Positions 18,521-27,672 of a stretch of DNA of 64,000 bases are shown in pieces. This DNA comes from Paenibacillus timonensis. GTDB taxonomy: Bacteria > Bacillota > Bacilli > Paenibacillales > Paenibacillaceae. The position numbers and the translations under genes are program-made. The notes under the pieces were generated by a model, which was not told the origin of the DNA, did not search any database, and was given only the letters and a program-made list of their open reading frames with translations. Each line of letters begins with the position of its first letter. Position 1 is the stretch's first letter. Location of the stretch: NCBI RefSeq assembly GCF_009725205.1, contig NZ_WNZY01000001.1, positions 124,001 to 188,000 on the forward strand. Reading direction: 5' to 3'.

Positions 18521-20654
18521 ATGTCAAACCCAATAAATCCCACCCAATTCTATATCCCTGCCCCTAGGTCGAGAACGGTGATACGCCGGAGGTTAACGGA
18601 GAAATTAAACAAGGGTTTGCACCGTAAATTAACCCTAATCTCTGCACCGGCGGGCTATGGAAAAACGACGCTAGTGTGCGAATGGCTAGCCGGTTGCGAG
18701 CGCCCTGCTGCGTGGCTTTCGCTTGAACAGGGCGATACCGAGCTCACGCGATTTGATTTCCGCGCTTCGGACGATAGAGGAGGATATAGGCGCGGGCGTG
18801 CTTTCCATCCTCCATTCCCCGCAGCCGACACCAACCGAGTCGATCTTGACGGCTCTTCTCCATGAACTTACGGCTATTTCGACTCCATTTCTCTTGGTCC
18901 TTGATGATTACCATGCGGCGAGCTCGAGAGAGATCGACGAGGCGGTAGGTTTCCTTCTGGACCACCTTCCCCCTCAGATGCACCTGGTCTTAACAACCCG
19001 CGAGGACCCCGCGCTTTCATTGCCGCGGTTGCGGGCTCGGGACCAATTAACGGAGCTCCGCGCTGCCGATATGAAGTTTACGTTTCCCGAAGCTGAAACC
19101 TTCTTTAACCAGCTCATGGATCTGCAGCTTACTGCGGACCATATCACCGAATTGCAATCTCGCACCGAGGGATGGGCTGCCGGGCTGCGAATGGCTGCGC
19201 TCTCTATCGAGGGAGATCACAATGCCGAGCGGCTTCTTCAGTCCTTCACGGGCAATCATCATTTTGTGCTGGATTATCTAATGGATGAAGTTCTGCAGCG
19301 TCAGCCTGAGGCTGTGCAACACTTTCTCCTGCGAACTTCACTCCTAGACCGAATGTGCGGATCGTTATGCGATGACATGATGCTCCAACCGGAGATTTTC
19401 GGTCATGAAGTGTTGATTGAGCTGGATCGCAGAAATTTGTTTGTTGTGCCCCTCGATCATGATCGACGATGGTATCGATATCACCATTTGTTCGCGGATC
19501 TTCTTCGTCGGCGGCTGTTGGATCATACGAGTGCAAGCGAAATCACCGAATTGCATCAGCGGGCAAGCCAATGGTATGAAGAACGTGGCTTCGAGATCGA
19601 GGCGTTTCATCATGCCATAAAGGCTCAAGATGTCGAGCGATGCTTTCGTCTGCTTCAAGGCAACGGGATGCCGCTGCATCTGCGGGGAGCTGCAAGAGTG
19701 ACGATCGAGTGGCTGGAATCGTTGCCTGCCAAGGAACTGGATGGAAGACCCGAGTTATGGGTGTATTATGGCTCCGCTCTATTGATTGCCGGTCAACCGA
19801 CAGGGGTCGAGCGCAAGCTCCGATCGGCAGAGATGGCCTTGGAGGACGTGGAACCAGACGCCGGCGTTCTGGACCTGATCGGATGGATTGCGGCTACCCG
19901 CGCTACGCTAGCCTCATTACTACTAGCGGATCAACAGGATGCCGCGGAACCTAACCTTTATGCGGCTGAAGCGGTGATGCAAGTCTCGGAAATCGAGGAT
20001 AAAACGGAGGACCTTGTCGGTTTGATTGCGCCTGCTTGGAATGCGGGAATAAGTGAACCGGGCGTATTAGACCAAGTCATCCTCCAATCCCGACGTGCGC
20101 TTGCCTATTTGCGACCGGATCATCTCCCCGTCCGGACGGCGTCCGCTTGGATGCTGGGCGTTGCTTGTCAGCGGCGGGGAGATTACGATGAGGCTTGCGA
20201 GGCTTATCTGGAAGTCATCGCGAACTGCCAAGTGATGGATCACCAACTGATGGCGGTCATGGCGATCATCGGAATCGCTCAAATCAGAGAAGTAGAAGGG
20301 CGGCCCGATCTAGCGGCAGAGCGGTACCAAGAGGCTCTGAGGCGCGCTGGCGATCTGCCGCACCCCGCTAGGAAAGAAGCCGAAATAGGCCTGGAGCGCG
20401 TACGCCGTGTGCTCGAGTCCGGGAGAAAGCATAACCGGATCGAGCCGCTTAGCCAACGTGAAATAGAGGTACTGCAGCTGATGGCCCAGGGACTTTCCAA
20501 TCGAGAAATTGCCGAGAGGCTTTTCTTGGCCTTGGATACGGTGAAAGGCCACAACCGAAGGATTTTTGAGAAACTCCACGCACAACGACGCACGGAAGCG
20601 ATCGCCCGCGCCCGCGAACTCAATTTAATAAGCGACACGACAAAACCACACTAA
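18521..20654 (+). pseudogene. MalT/LuxR-family ATP-dependent regulator, split by a frameshift
   Basis: The first frame (18521 to about 18756) encodes the N-terminus of a MalT-type regulator: FYIPAPRSRTVIRRRL, Walker A SAPAGYGKTTLV and AAWLSLEQGDTELTRF. The continuation is found in the next frame from about 18754: LISALRTIEEDIG, Walker B LLVLDDYH, TPR-like helices and a C-terminal LuxR HTH (LSQREIEVLQLMAQGLSNRE) to 20654. In the family, RF is normally followed by three residues and then LI-ALQT, so about 11 nt are missing between two ATTT repeats at 18745-18753. The result is a truncated protein unless the genome sequence is wrong. Rest of the gene is intact, suggesting a recent event. Confidence 0.75.
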
Positions 20655-20720
20655 AGTGTCTACAGGCTCCCTCCTCTTCGAGTTATACTGCTCTTAATTC
20701 GCAATGAGAGGGGATTAAGC

Positions 20721-21383
20721 ATGAGGAAGACAGAGCGTGTGGCGGGGGTTTTATTTTTCTTATCGACCGGCGCATTTTTGGTGGGGAGCGGGATATTGGA
20801 TCCGATTTTGCATCGAACGGACTTGCTCGTCGGTGTGGGTTCCCATCGAACGAGCATGCTTACAGGATTGTTCCTGGAGTTCATTAACGCTATCGCGGTT
20901 GTGGGGATTGCCATGTTGCTGCAACCAACGTTAAAGAAATATCATGAAGCGTTTGCGTTCGGCTACTTCGCTTCTCGGGTCATGGAGTCAGCCATGTTGA
21001 TGATCAGTTTCATCGGACCGCTCCTTCTTCTCGCGTTAAGTCAGCAGTCCGTAACTGCCGAAGCTTCCGGTGGTGCATACCTACAAACTTTAGGGAGCTT
21101 AGCGGTGGGAACCCATGAGTTATTATTTGATCTCGCCATGCTTGTACTAAGTTCCGGCAGCTTGTTATTTTGTTCGATTCTTTATCAATCGAGACTGGTT
21201 CCGCGATGGTTGTCTGTGATTGGCTTCGTAGGCTATACGGGGCTGCTGGCTAGCAGTTCTCTGTCTCTGGCCGGCCTGGATGCCGGACAAATTCTTTACC
21301 TCCCCGGTGCGATCTTCGAAATCGTTTTGCCGGGTTGGCTCATTGTGAAGGGATTTCATCCGCAATCCCAATCTACGGCCTAA
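20721..21383 (+). CDS. DUF4386-family integral membrane protein
   Basis: A 220-residue protein with six predicted helices. RKTERVAGVLFFLSTGAFLV at the start, the FLEFINAIAVVGIAMLLQP helix and FASRVMESAMLMI are characteristic of the DUF4386 family found in Firmicutes and actinobacteria. No function is established for the family and no catalytic residues are evident. AGAGGGGA at 20706-20713 lies 7 nt before ATG. It stands between the frameshifted MalT-type regulator, whose stop is 66 bp upstream and which may once have controlled it, and a VOC protein gene. Confidence 0.8.
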   Translation: MRKTERVAGVLFFLSTGAFLVGSGILDPILHRTDLLVGVGSHRTSMLTGLFLEFINAIAVVGIAMLLQPTLKKYHEAFAFGYFASRVMESAMLMISFIGPLLLLALSQQSVTAEASGGAYLQTLGSLAVGTHELLFDLAMLVLSSGSLLFCSILYQSRLVPRWLSVIGFVGYTGLLASSSLSLAGLDAGQILYLPGAIFEIVLPGWLIVKGFHPQSQSTA

Positions 21384-21480
21384 ATCTCCTAGCTGAATAA
21401 CTAAACCCGATGAATTTGGCAACGGGATATCGTCTAAATAGATGGACATTTGAAAAATAAGAAGTAGGGAGCTGATAAGA

Positions 21481-21876
21481 ATGAAGAAATCAGGATGGGC
21501 GAGTCCAATTACCGAAATCACCTTGTTTGTAGCAGATCTGCAGCGGTCGAAGGCGTTTTATCAAGAGACGCTTCAACTGGCGATTCATTATGAAGATGCC
21601 GACTGCGCGGTGTTTGATTTTGGAAATACCTGCATCAATCTCTTGAATCAGAACAATGCCCCTGAATTGATCGAGCCGGCTCAGGTAGGTCGAAACGGGG
21701 AGGGGACCCGGTTCCTGTTCACGATCCAAGTGTCGGACGTCGACCGGATCTGCAACGAGCTGGAAGAGCAAGGCGTCAAATGGCTAAATGGTCCGATCAC
21801 ACGTCCGTGGGGGCGGCGGACGGCTTGTTTTGCAGACCCGGACGGTTATGTATGGGAGATTGCGCAGGTGTTGTAA
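21481..21876 (+). CDS. VOC-superfamily protein
   Basis: A 131-residue vicinal oxygen chelate fold protein. ITEITLFVADLQRSKAFYQE opens the first module, and GRRTACFADPDGYVWEIAQ closes the second, with the Asp-Pro-Asp-Gly turn and final Glu at the position of the metal ligand. Its substrate is unknown; the family includes glyoxalases and resistance proteins. GTAGGGAGC about 9 nt upstream is the ribosome site. It follows the DUF4386 gene by 97 bp. Confidence 0.8.
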   Translation: MKKSGWASPITEITLFVADLQRSKAFYQETLQLAIHYEDADCAVFDFGNTCINLLNQNNAPELIEPAQVGRNGEGTRFLFTIQVSDVDRICNELEEQGVKWLNGPITRPWGRRTACFADPDGYVWEIAQVL

Positions 21877-21981
21877 CAATCACGTTCATCAATCAAGGAT
21901 GAAACAAAGATCGTCATCCCTACAGGGCAGACAAGGTGCCGTGTGGGGATTTGCCATGTCAACTAGGTTGGCCTCGGTCGC

Positions 21982-22162
21982 TTAAGCCAAACTCACCTGA
22001 TGCTCCTCAAGGCAGTCCAACATCTCTTCGGCACCAGGGCTGCATAGGTCCTCGCTTTATCGAATACCTCGGCAGTTTCTTCGTAAACTGTGCTATAGGT
22101 GAGTTTGGTCTTGCCCTCCAGATTCTCGAAAATCGCTGACGCCTGACGATTCTTCACTATAC
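21982..22162 (-). pseudogene. Remnant of an SRPBCC (AHSA1-type) gene
   Basis: The minus strand encodes IFENLEGKTKLTYSTVYEE in one frame and, after a one-base shift near 22030-22050, GAEEMLDCLEEHQVSLA before TAA (21982-21984). These correspond to the C-terminal GKTKLT strand and final helix of AHSA1/START-like SRPBCC proteins, which are about 150 residues long. The N-terminal two thirds cannot be found and the remaining part is frameshifted, so it is a decayed gene. The surrounding stretch 21877-22198 holds no intact gene. Confidence 0.6.
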
Positions 22163-22166
22163 ACCG

Positions 22167-22179
22167 TTACGTCACGTAA
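22167..22179. promoter_or_regulatory. Small palindrome beside the SRPBCC remnant
   Basis: TTACGTCACGTAA is a perfect 13-bp inverted repeat just 3' of the TetR gene. Its half site (CGTTAC with a leading CCG) resembles the TetR operator candidate at 22812-22827, so it may be a second operator that once controlled the decayed SRPBCC gene. Evidence is slight. Confidence 0.25.
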
Positions 22180-22198
22180 GGGTAAACACATTAGATTC

Positions 22199-22732
22199 TT
22201 ACTTGTGAAAAAGGCGGATGAGGGAGGAGATTTCTTCCAAGGTCTCCTTTTGGCCGTTCTTGATCCACATCACCCAAATTTCGAAAACACCCGCACTCAT
22301 AAAGTGAATCCAATAATCTCGTTTCGCGCCGGTCCAGTCCGGAAAAGGAACGATCTCATCATAAAATTGAGCGATATGGCGTTTGAAAATTTGATAAAGC
22401 AACTCGGTGTACCCACTTTCAATGGCCGTTTGAAAATCCCCAGCCAGAGCAAGAAAAAAATTCGTCAAATCGGTTAATTTCTGCTCATGGCTTTTTTGGA
22501 ACGCGATGTTATGAAAAATGTCCGCGAATTTCGGCTCGTAGTATTCCTCCAATACTTGCTCAAGACTCTCATAATTTCGGTAAAACGCCATCCGGCTAAC
22601 GCCGGCCTTTTTGACGACTTCAGAAACCGTTAATTTGGATAATTGCTTGGTTGGGATCAGTTCAAGCAATGCGCAAGTGATCCATTCTTTGGTGTCTTTT
22701 CTTATGATCTGCGCGTGTTCCGTTGCTGCCAT
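22199..22732 (-). CDS. TetR/AcrR-family transcriptional regulator
   Basis: A 177-residue repressor-like protein. The N-terminal HTH reads LSKLTVSEVVKKAGVSRMAF then YRNYESLEQVLEEYY, the standard TetR_N pattern. The helical C-terminal part (residues 75-177) matches the TetR_C_8/DUF1956-like ligand domains loosely; the ligand is unknown. It is divergent from the NAD-dependent reductase gene, with a 116-bp intergenic region carrying a promoter and a perfect palindrome (22812-22827), so it probably represses that gene. The ATG is preceded by GGAGGAAGTGTT. Confidence 0.85.
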   Translation of the reverse strand: MAATEHAQIIRKDTKEWITCALLELIPTKQLSKLTVSEVVKKAGVSRMAFYRNYESLEQVLEEYYEPKFADIFHNIAFQKSHEQKLTDLTNFFLALAGDFQTAIESGYTELLYQIFKRHIAQFYDEIVPFPDWTGAKRDYWIHFMSAGVFEIWVMWIKNGQKETLEEISSLIRLFHK

Positions 22733-22769
22733 AACACTTCCTCCATTCTGTCACACATGCTTGTTTCTT

Positions 22770-22798
22770 GCTTGCTTTTGGTGACGTCCAATCTTATT
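22770..22798 (+). promoter_or_regulatory. Promoter of the NAD-dependent reductase gene
   Basis: TTGCTT (22770-22775), a 17-bp spacer and TATTAT (22793-22798). Transcription would begin near 22805, which puts the palindrome at 22812-22827 immediately downstream of the start, a usual place for a TetR-type repressor site. Confidence 0.45.
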
Positions 22799-22811
22799 AT
22801 AGGGTAAAACT

Positions 22812-22827
22812 CGTTACAAGTGTAACG
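22812..22827. promoter_or_regulatory. Candidate TetR operator
   Basis: CGTTACAAGTGTAACG is a perfect inverted repeat with 7-bp arms and a 2-bp centre, 22 bp ahead of the ATG at 22849 and just downstream of the promoter. It is the only strong palindrome between the divergent TetR and reductase genes. Confidence 0.6.
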
Positions 22828-22848
22828 TATGTTAAAGGAGTTTTCACG

Positions 22849-23886
22849 ATGCCAGAGAATAACAACCCATTAGTTCTTGTAACTGGAGGTTCAGGGTTTA
22901 TCGCCGTTCATATCATTTTGAAGTTGCTAGAGAAACAATATCGCGTGCGGGCAACGCTTCGTAAAATGGATAGGCAAGAAGAAGTTAAAGCGATGTTAAT
23001 GTCGGGAGGGGTGGCGAATCTTGAAGATTTGTCATTCATTCAAGCCGATTTAACTTCGGATCAAAACTGGGGTCATGCGGTTCAAGGAGCGGATTATGTC
23101 ATTCATGTGGCCTCCCCAACGCCCAATAAAATTTATAAAGACGAAGATGAAATGATTGGGCCAGCTCGCGAAGGTGTTTTACGCGTATTGAGAGCAGCTC
23201 GCGATGCAGGAGTCAAACGCGTCGTTTTAACTTCTGCCTTCGGAGCGATCGGCGTGGGACATCGTCATCACTCGGGGCCATATACCGAAGAAGACTGGTC
23301 CAATGTTGAGGCGAAGATCCATCCCTATCAAAAGTCCAAAACGCTCGCTGAAAAAGCGGCTTGGGATTTCATCCAACAAGAAGGGGATGGATTGGAATTC
23401 GCCACCGTAAATCCGGTTGGCGTGATGGGGCCTATCCTAGGCAATGATTACTCACATTCGAATGAAATTGTTCGCCAAATGTTAGAAGGCAAGCTAAAGG
23501 CAGTCCCTAAGATTTATTCGGATTATGTAGACGTCCGAGATGTAGCGGAGTTGCATCTATTGGCTATGACGCGTCCTGAAGCCAATGGAGAACGGTTTAT
23601 CGCTTCCAGTGCAGAGAATCTTTCCACGTTGGAAGTTGCGAATACTCTAAGGAAATGTTTAGGGGATGACGCGAAGCTTGTGCCGAAGCGAGAACTTCCT
23701 AACCTTGCGGTTCGGGTTGCTGCCGTCTTCAACCCTAAACTAAGAATGATTGCCACACTCTTGGGCCAAGATATGTCGACGAGCAACCAAAAGGCCAAAC
23801 GTTCGCTCGGATGGACGCCCCGTCCGGCGGAAGAAGCAATTATGGCAACGGGTAAGAGCATGATAGAAATCATTAAGGGAAATTGA
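22849..23886 (+). CDS. NAD(P)-dependent epimerase/reductase, dihydroflavonol reductase-like extended SDR
   Basis: A 345-residue extended short-chain dehydrogenase. VLVTGGSGFIAVHIILKLLE is the Rossmann dinucleotide motif with GxxGFIA, ATLRKMDR suggests NADP preference through the Arg after beta 2, and YVIHVASPTP, LTSAFGAIG and PYQKSKTLAEKAAW (catalytic Tyr and Lys of YxxxK) are typical for the DFR/aldehyde reductase group. It probably reduces an aldehyde or ketone. AAAGGAG (22834-22840) lies 8 nt before the chosen ATG. A TetR gene divides from it upstream, with a palindromic operator in between. Confidence 0.85.
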   Translation: MPENNNPLVLVTGGSGFIAVHIILKLLEKQYRVRATLRKMDRQEEVKAMLMSGGVANLEDLSFIQADLTSDQNWGHAVQGADYVIHVASPTPNKIYKDEDEMIGPAREGVLRVLRAARDAGVKRVVLTSAFGAIGVGHRHHSGPYTEEDWSNVEAKIHPYQKSKTLAEKAAWDFIQQEGDGLEFATVNPVGVMGPILGNDYSHSNEIVRQMLEGKLKAVPKIYSDYVDVRDVAELHLLAMTRPEANGERFIASSAENLSTLEVANTLRKCLGDDAKLVPKRELPNLAVRVAAVFNPKLRMIATLLGQDMSTSNQKAKRSLGWTPRPAEEAIMATGKSMIEIIKGN

Positions 23887-24012
23887 GGAATGTTTTTTCA
23901 TCGGAAACCTTGAATCGTTGAAGGATTTGCCCATATTTTATGGAATGATATGATGTACCCGCGTGGGTGATCCGTTCGGGGAGTCAATGATGGAAATGAG
24001 GAAATTGAACTG

Positions 24013-25269
24013 ATGTCACAGATTCGGTTGGGCAATACCCGATTAGCAGGGGCGGATGGCGTTCGCGCGATCGCTTGCTTGTCTGTCATCCTACATCATT
24101 TGTCACAACGTCTAGCGATGCCCGCGCAAGAGAAATGGCTTCAAGAAGTGCAGTCGGTTGCCCTGCTTGGGAATAGCGGGGTCAGCTTGTTTTTTGTGTT
24201 AAGCGGATTTTTGTTGTCATTCCCTTTTTGGAGTGCTTACTTGGAGAAGGAGTCATTTCCGAGCATCCGAACGTACACGAAGCGCCGCGCTGCGCGTATT
24301 ATGCCCGGCTACTATGTTTCGTTCCTGGTTTGTCTGCTCCTCACCTGGAGCCTAAGCATTCCTACGGAGTTCATGTGGCGGCGAATCCTCACGGGTTTCA
24401 CGTTTACGGCGGGCTTTCACTATACCACGTTCTTTCCGTCCGACTTGAACGGGCCGTTCTGGTCGATCAGCTTCGAGGTATTTAGCTACGTGCTGATGCC
24501 TTTGTTTATGGCTATCTTGTTCCTGCTCGGCAAGCGACGTTCGTTTGGAAAGGCCATGTTATTCTGGTTCATCGCGTTCGGATTGGTGCTTGTTGCCAAC
24601 TCGCTCGTTCATCAGTGGTTTACGCCAAGCGAGAACGGTCGGGGTTGGGACTTTGGTCAGATTGGCGGGGCAAAATTCTGGATGCCGAATTACAATCCAA
24701 TCGGATTCTTCGGCCACTTCACCATCGGCATAATGGCGGCAGGCGTAACGGTAGCGATCATGCAGCGCGGTGCCGACATCGAACGGTTGCGTAAGCGCGG
24801 GCTGTTTGACGCCGTCGGGGCAGCCGCTTTGGTGCTTGCGGGCTTACTGATCTGGCGCATGCGTCACCTCGGCGAATTTGACTTCAGCCTCCAGCAGCAG
24901 CCGTACTATTTCCCGACGTATGCCATTTTGTTCGGTATTGTGCTGTTGTCCGCACCGTTCAGCTTGGGCTTAGGGCGTTGGCTGGATAATCGGTTGTTCC
25001 GATTCATCGCCAAGATCTCATTTGGCCTGTACATATGGCACTACTTATTTATTATTTTGATCGAAAAATACGGCATTCCGGACTATCACTATTTCGGCAT
25101 CGAAGACGTGGGGCGATGGCTCGCCATCAGTGGTTTCGTTGTCCTCATCTCGTTTGTTGCGGCAACGATTTCTTATTATCTCATCGAGCAACCGTTTATC
25201 AATTGGTCGAAAGGCAAGCCGTTCTTTCGGCGTAAGCGGACGGAACCGAACAAAGTTCATGTCGCATGA
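24013..25269 (+). CDS. Membrane-bound acyltransferase (OafA/Acyl_transf_3 family)
   Basis: A 418-residue polytopic protein with about ten helices. The opening motif ADGVRAIACLSVILHHLSQR carries the family's catalytic-region His, NSGVSLFFVLSGFLLSFPFW is the second hallmark, and RAARIMPGYYVSFL is the Arg-rich loop. Such proteins O-acylate polysaccharides, peptidoglycan, lipids or antibiotics using acyl-CoA; no SGNH domain is fused. The acceptor is unknown. GAGGAAATT lies upstream of the ATG. It ends 16 bp before a strong terminator. Confidence 0.85.
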   Translation: MSQIRLGNTRLAGADGVRAIACLSVILHHLSQRLAMPAQEKWLQEVQSVALLGNSGVSLFFVLSGFLLSFPFWSAYLEKESFPSIRTYTKRRAARIMPGYYVSFLVCLLLTWSLSIPTEFMWRRILTGFTFTAGFHYTTFFPSDLNGPFWSISFEVFSYVLMPLFMAILFLLGKRRSFGKAMLFWFIAFGLVLVANSLVHQWFTPSENGRGWDFGQIGGAKFWMPNYNPIGFFGHFTIGIMAAGVTVAIMQRGADIERLRKRGLFDAVGAAALVLAGLLIWRMRHLGEFDFSLQQQPYYFPTYAILFGIVLLSAPFSLGLGRWLDNRLFRFIAKISFGLYIWHYLFIILIEKYGIPDYHYFGIEDVGRWLAISGFVVLISFVAATISYYLIEQPFINWSKGKPFFRRKRTEPNKVHVA

Positions 25270-25285
25270 AGAAGTGATTATCGAT

Positions 25286-25316
25286 GAACCTGCCCTTGGC
25301 AGGTTCTTTGTCTTCG
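25286..25316 (+). terminator. Terminator after the acyltransferase gene
   Basis: GAACCTGCC (25286-25294) and GGCAGGTTC (25298-25306) form a perfect 9-bp stem with a 3-nt loop, followed by TTTGTCTTC. Confidence 0.8.
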
Positions 25317-25468
25317 TTGATAGCGCCAGGAATCATATCCTTGACGGAAACATCGGGTCAGGTGTGCCGCATCCTCTCATGGTTCCTGACAGTTACATTC
25401 ATAAAGGGTTCGCAGGGTGGAGATAAATAGGAAGGATGCAAACTAATGCATGGAAAGGGCGGTAAAAT

Positions 25469-26173
25469 ATGGGCGATTCGGAAGACAATCAACACATTGA
25501 AAAACATTTTGCGTCATCCGATCTGATTCGGGATATTGTCATTGGCATGGCGGACGGACTAACCGTTCCCTTTGCGCTAGCTGCCGGATTGTCGGGGTCC
25601 GTTTCCGGTACGGATATTGTTGTAGTAGCCGGAATCGCAGAAATCGCGGCGGGGTCGATTGCGATGGGATTAGGCGGCTATTTGGCTGCGCGAACGGATC
25701 GTGAACATTACGCGACTGAATTAGAAAGGGAACGCCGAGAGATCCAGGAGGTCCCGGAGCGGGAAAAGGAAGAGGTCGCAGAGGTGCTCAGAAGATGGGG
25801 GATCCCAGAATCAAACGTCCAATCGGCCACAGATTCCATTAGCCGGGACCCGGACAAATGGGTCGACTTTATGATGAAGCACGAACTCGGACTGGAAGAG
25901 CCGGAACCGAAAAGGGCCAGAAATAGTTCCATAACCATCGGCTTATCCTACATCATTGGCGGATTGATCCCGCTATCTCCCTACATGTTCATCCATCAAG
26001 CCAATACGGCGCTAATGACTTCTGTGATTGCAACCTTAATCGCATTATATGTATTCGGCTATATTAAGGGGCGGTTTACTGGATCCAAGCCATTTAAAAG
26101 TGCATGGCAAACCACTCTTGTAGGAGGAGTAGCGGCGGGGATTGCCTTTTTCATAGCTAATATCATATCCTAG
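25469..26173 (+). CDS. VIT1/CCC1-family iron/manganese transporter
   Basis: A 234-residue membrane protein. SDLIRDIVIGMADGLTVPFA, AAGLSG and AEIAAGSIAMGLGGYLA are the metal-path helices of the VIT1/CCC1 family, followed by the cytoplasmic metal-binding insert (residues about 85-150) rich in Glu and Arg (DREHYATELERERREIQEV) and then the last three helices. Homologues export or sequester Fe2+/Mn2+. The gene is monocistronic with a hairpin downstream at 26230-26255. The ribosome site is weak (GGAAAGGGCGG about 12 nt upstream). Confidence 0.88.
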   Translation: MGDSEDNQHIEKHFASSDLIRDIVIGMADGLTVPFALAAGLSGSVSGTDIVVVAGIAEIAAGSIAMGLGGYLAARTDREHYATELERERREIQEVPEREKEEVAEVLRRWGIPESNVQSATDSISRDPDKWVDFMMKHELGLEEPEPKRARNSSITIGLSYIIGGLIPLSPYMFIHQANTALMTSVIATLIALYVFGYIKGRFTGSKPFKSAWQTTLVGGVAAGIAFFIANIIS

Positions 26174-26229
26174 CGTGTAGCCCTTGATCTTATCGGTTTT
26201 TCGGGACGCTTATCAGCATGAACACCAGG

Positions 26230-26255
26230 AAGGGACTCCTTAGGGGGTCCTTTTC
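26230..26255 (+). terminator. Probable terminator after the VIT1 gene
   Basis: AAGGGACTCC pairs with GGGGGTCCTT with one bulged base around a TTA loop and is followed by TTTTC. The stem is imperfect, so the call is moderate. Confidence 0.5.
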
Positions 26256-26390
26256 AATTTGCCCTTTGTCGCTCCCCCGCAGAACACATCATCTTCACAT
26301 ATTCTCATGAAAATTGAAAGAAAATTGGGGTCTATATTCAAAGTAGAGATTAGCAGGGACAATCAATGGGTATGAGGAGGATTCCTAGTT

Positions 26391-26972
26391 ATGAGCAAAA
26401 GTAAAAAGGTGTGGATTCTCGCCGTCGCCGCGATGGCAGCAGCCTTGTTTCTCATCGTTTATCAGATGTTAGTTGTGAAGGAGATCGCGGGATATCGCCA
26501 CAGACCGGGGCCGGCGGAAGAGATATTCAAAACGTTAGGTACGGTTACGGTTTTTGTTGGAGCAGGAGGCTTCTGTTGGCTATGGTTCAAGAAACAACGC
26601 AAAGCTCCTCAATGGATCATCCGGAGAGTCGGAGCCCTGCTGCACCGATTGCATCAGCCTCTTGGATGGCTGGCCTTGGGACTGGTTGCTTTTCACGGGG
26701 GTTACTTCCTGATTACGGACATTCAAAACCGCGATATCTATTCGGGTATCGCCGCGTTCCTCATTTTGCTGGCGATTGCAGGATACGGCTTCTTCATCAA
26801 AAGAATTCGTAATAAGTGGATGCGCCTCGTTCACCGCTCGCTAGGGATCGCATGGGTACCTGCACTGTTTATTCATGCGGGAGGCTCTGCTGTTATGGCC
26901 ACATTCCTAACAATTATGGTAGGCGTATTGATGTGGTTTTTTGGTAAAATAAAGGCAAAGCAGGCGGGTTAA
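26391..26972 (+). CDS. Histidine-containing membrane protein, ferric reductase/cytochrome b-like
   Basis: A 193-residue protein with about five helices. Histidines occur at helix ends in a pattern suggestive of paired heme ligands: H85 and H88 in LLHRLHQPLGW, H102 in VAFHGGYF, H148 in RLVHRSLG and H162 in LFIHAGG. This resembles ferric-reductase-like and cytochrome b561-type transmembrane domains but I cannot place it in a named family with certainty. It is the first gene of a cluster with an OmpR-type response regulator (25 bp gap) and kinase, so it could be a redox sensor or the system's output. AGGAGGATTCCT precedes the ATG. Confidence 0.6.
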   Translation: MSKSKKVWILAVAAMAAALFLIVYQMLVVKEIAGYRHRPGPAEEIFKTLGTVTVFVGAGGFCWLWFKKQRKAPQWIIRRVGALLHRLHQPLGWLALGLVAFHGGYFLITDIQNRDIYSGIAAFLILLAIAGYGFFIKRIRNKWMRLVHRSLGIAWVPALFIHAGGSAVMATFLTIMVGVLMWFFGKIKAKQAG

Positions 26973-26997
26973 TTACGCGTTCGAGGTGGCGGAAATC

Positions 26998-27672
26998 ATG
27001 CGCACGATTTATCTGGTTGAGGATGAAGAGCATCTTAATCAACTCCTGAAGAAATATTTGGAGAAAGAAGGGTACAAGGTCGTCACGTTCTTCGAAGGCG
27101 AATCGGCACGGCAACGAATAGCCGACTTGCCCGATTTGTGGATATTGGACATCATGCTTCCGGATATGGACGGGTATCAGCTCATCAAGGCGATTAAAGA
27201 ATTTAAGCCTCAAACCCCCGTTATATTCATGTCGGCAAGAAACCAGGAGCTCGATCGCGTAGTCGGCTTAGAGTTGGGGAGTGACGATTACTTATCCAAG
27301 CCATTTTTGCCTAGAGAGCTGGTCATTCGAACCAACAAATTGCTGCAGCGCCTAGACGTCAATAAAGCAGAAAATTCGCCGGAATTACGGTTGGAGGATT
27401 ATCGGGTTGACCAGAGGCAAAGAACCGTCTACGATCATGACGACGAAAAAATCAGTCTGACCAATAGAGAATTCAATCTGCTGCTGTTTTTTATTCAGAA
27501 TCACAATACCGTTGTCACCAGAGAGCAGATTCTTGAAAAGGTCTGGGGCGACCCCTACTTTGGCTCTGACCGAGTGGTTGACGACACGATCCGACGATTG
27601 AGAAAGAAGTTGCCTAGAATGAATCTAGAGACCATCTATGGATTTGGCTACAACTTGGAAATGAAAGGATGA
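26998..27672 (+). CDS. OmpR/PhoB-type response regulator
   Basis: A 224-residue regulator: receiver domain (IYLVEDEEHL acidic pocket, phosphoacceptor in LWILDIMLPDMDG, VIFMSAR switch, DYLSKPF lysine) and a C-terminal winged helix (ISLTNREFNLLLFFIQNHNT, DRVVDDTIRRLRKKL, ETIYGFGYNLE). The ATG at 26998, 8 nt after GAGGTGG, is preferred over a GTG at 26986 that overlaps that ribosome site. Its stop overlaps the start of the kinase gene by 4 bp (ATGA). It probably controls the upstream membrane-protein gene as well as itself. Confidence 0.92.
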   Translation: MRTIYLVEDEEHLNQLLKKYLEKEGYKVVTFFEGESARQRIADLPDLWILDIMLPDMDGYQLIKAIKEFKPQTPVIFMSARNQELDRVVGLELGSDDYLSKPFLPRELVIRTNKLLQRLDVNKAENSPELRLEDYRVDQRQRTVYDHDDEKISLTNREFNLLLFFIQNHNTVVTREQILEKVWGDPYFGSDRVVDDTIRRLRKKLPRMNLETIYGFGYNLEMKG

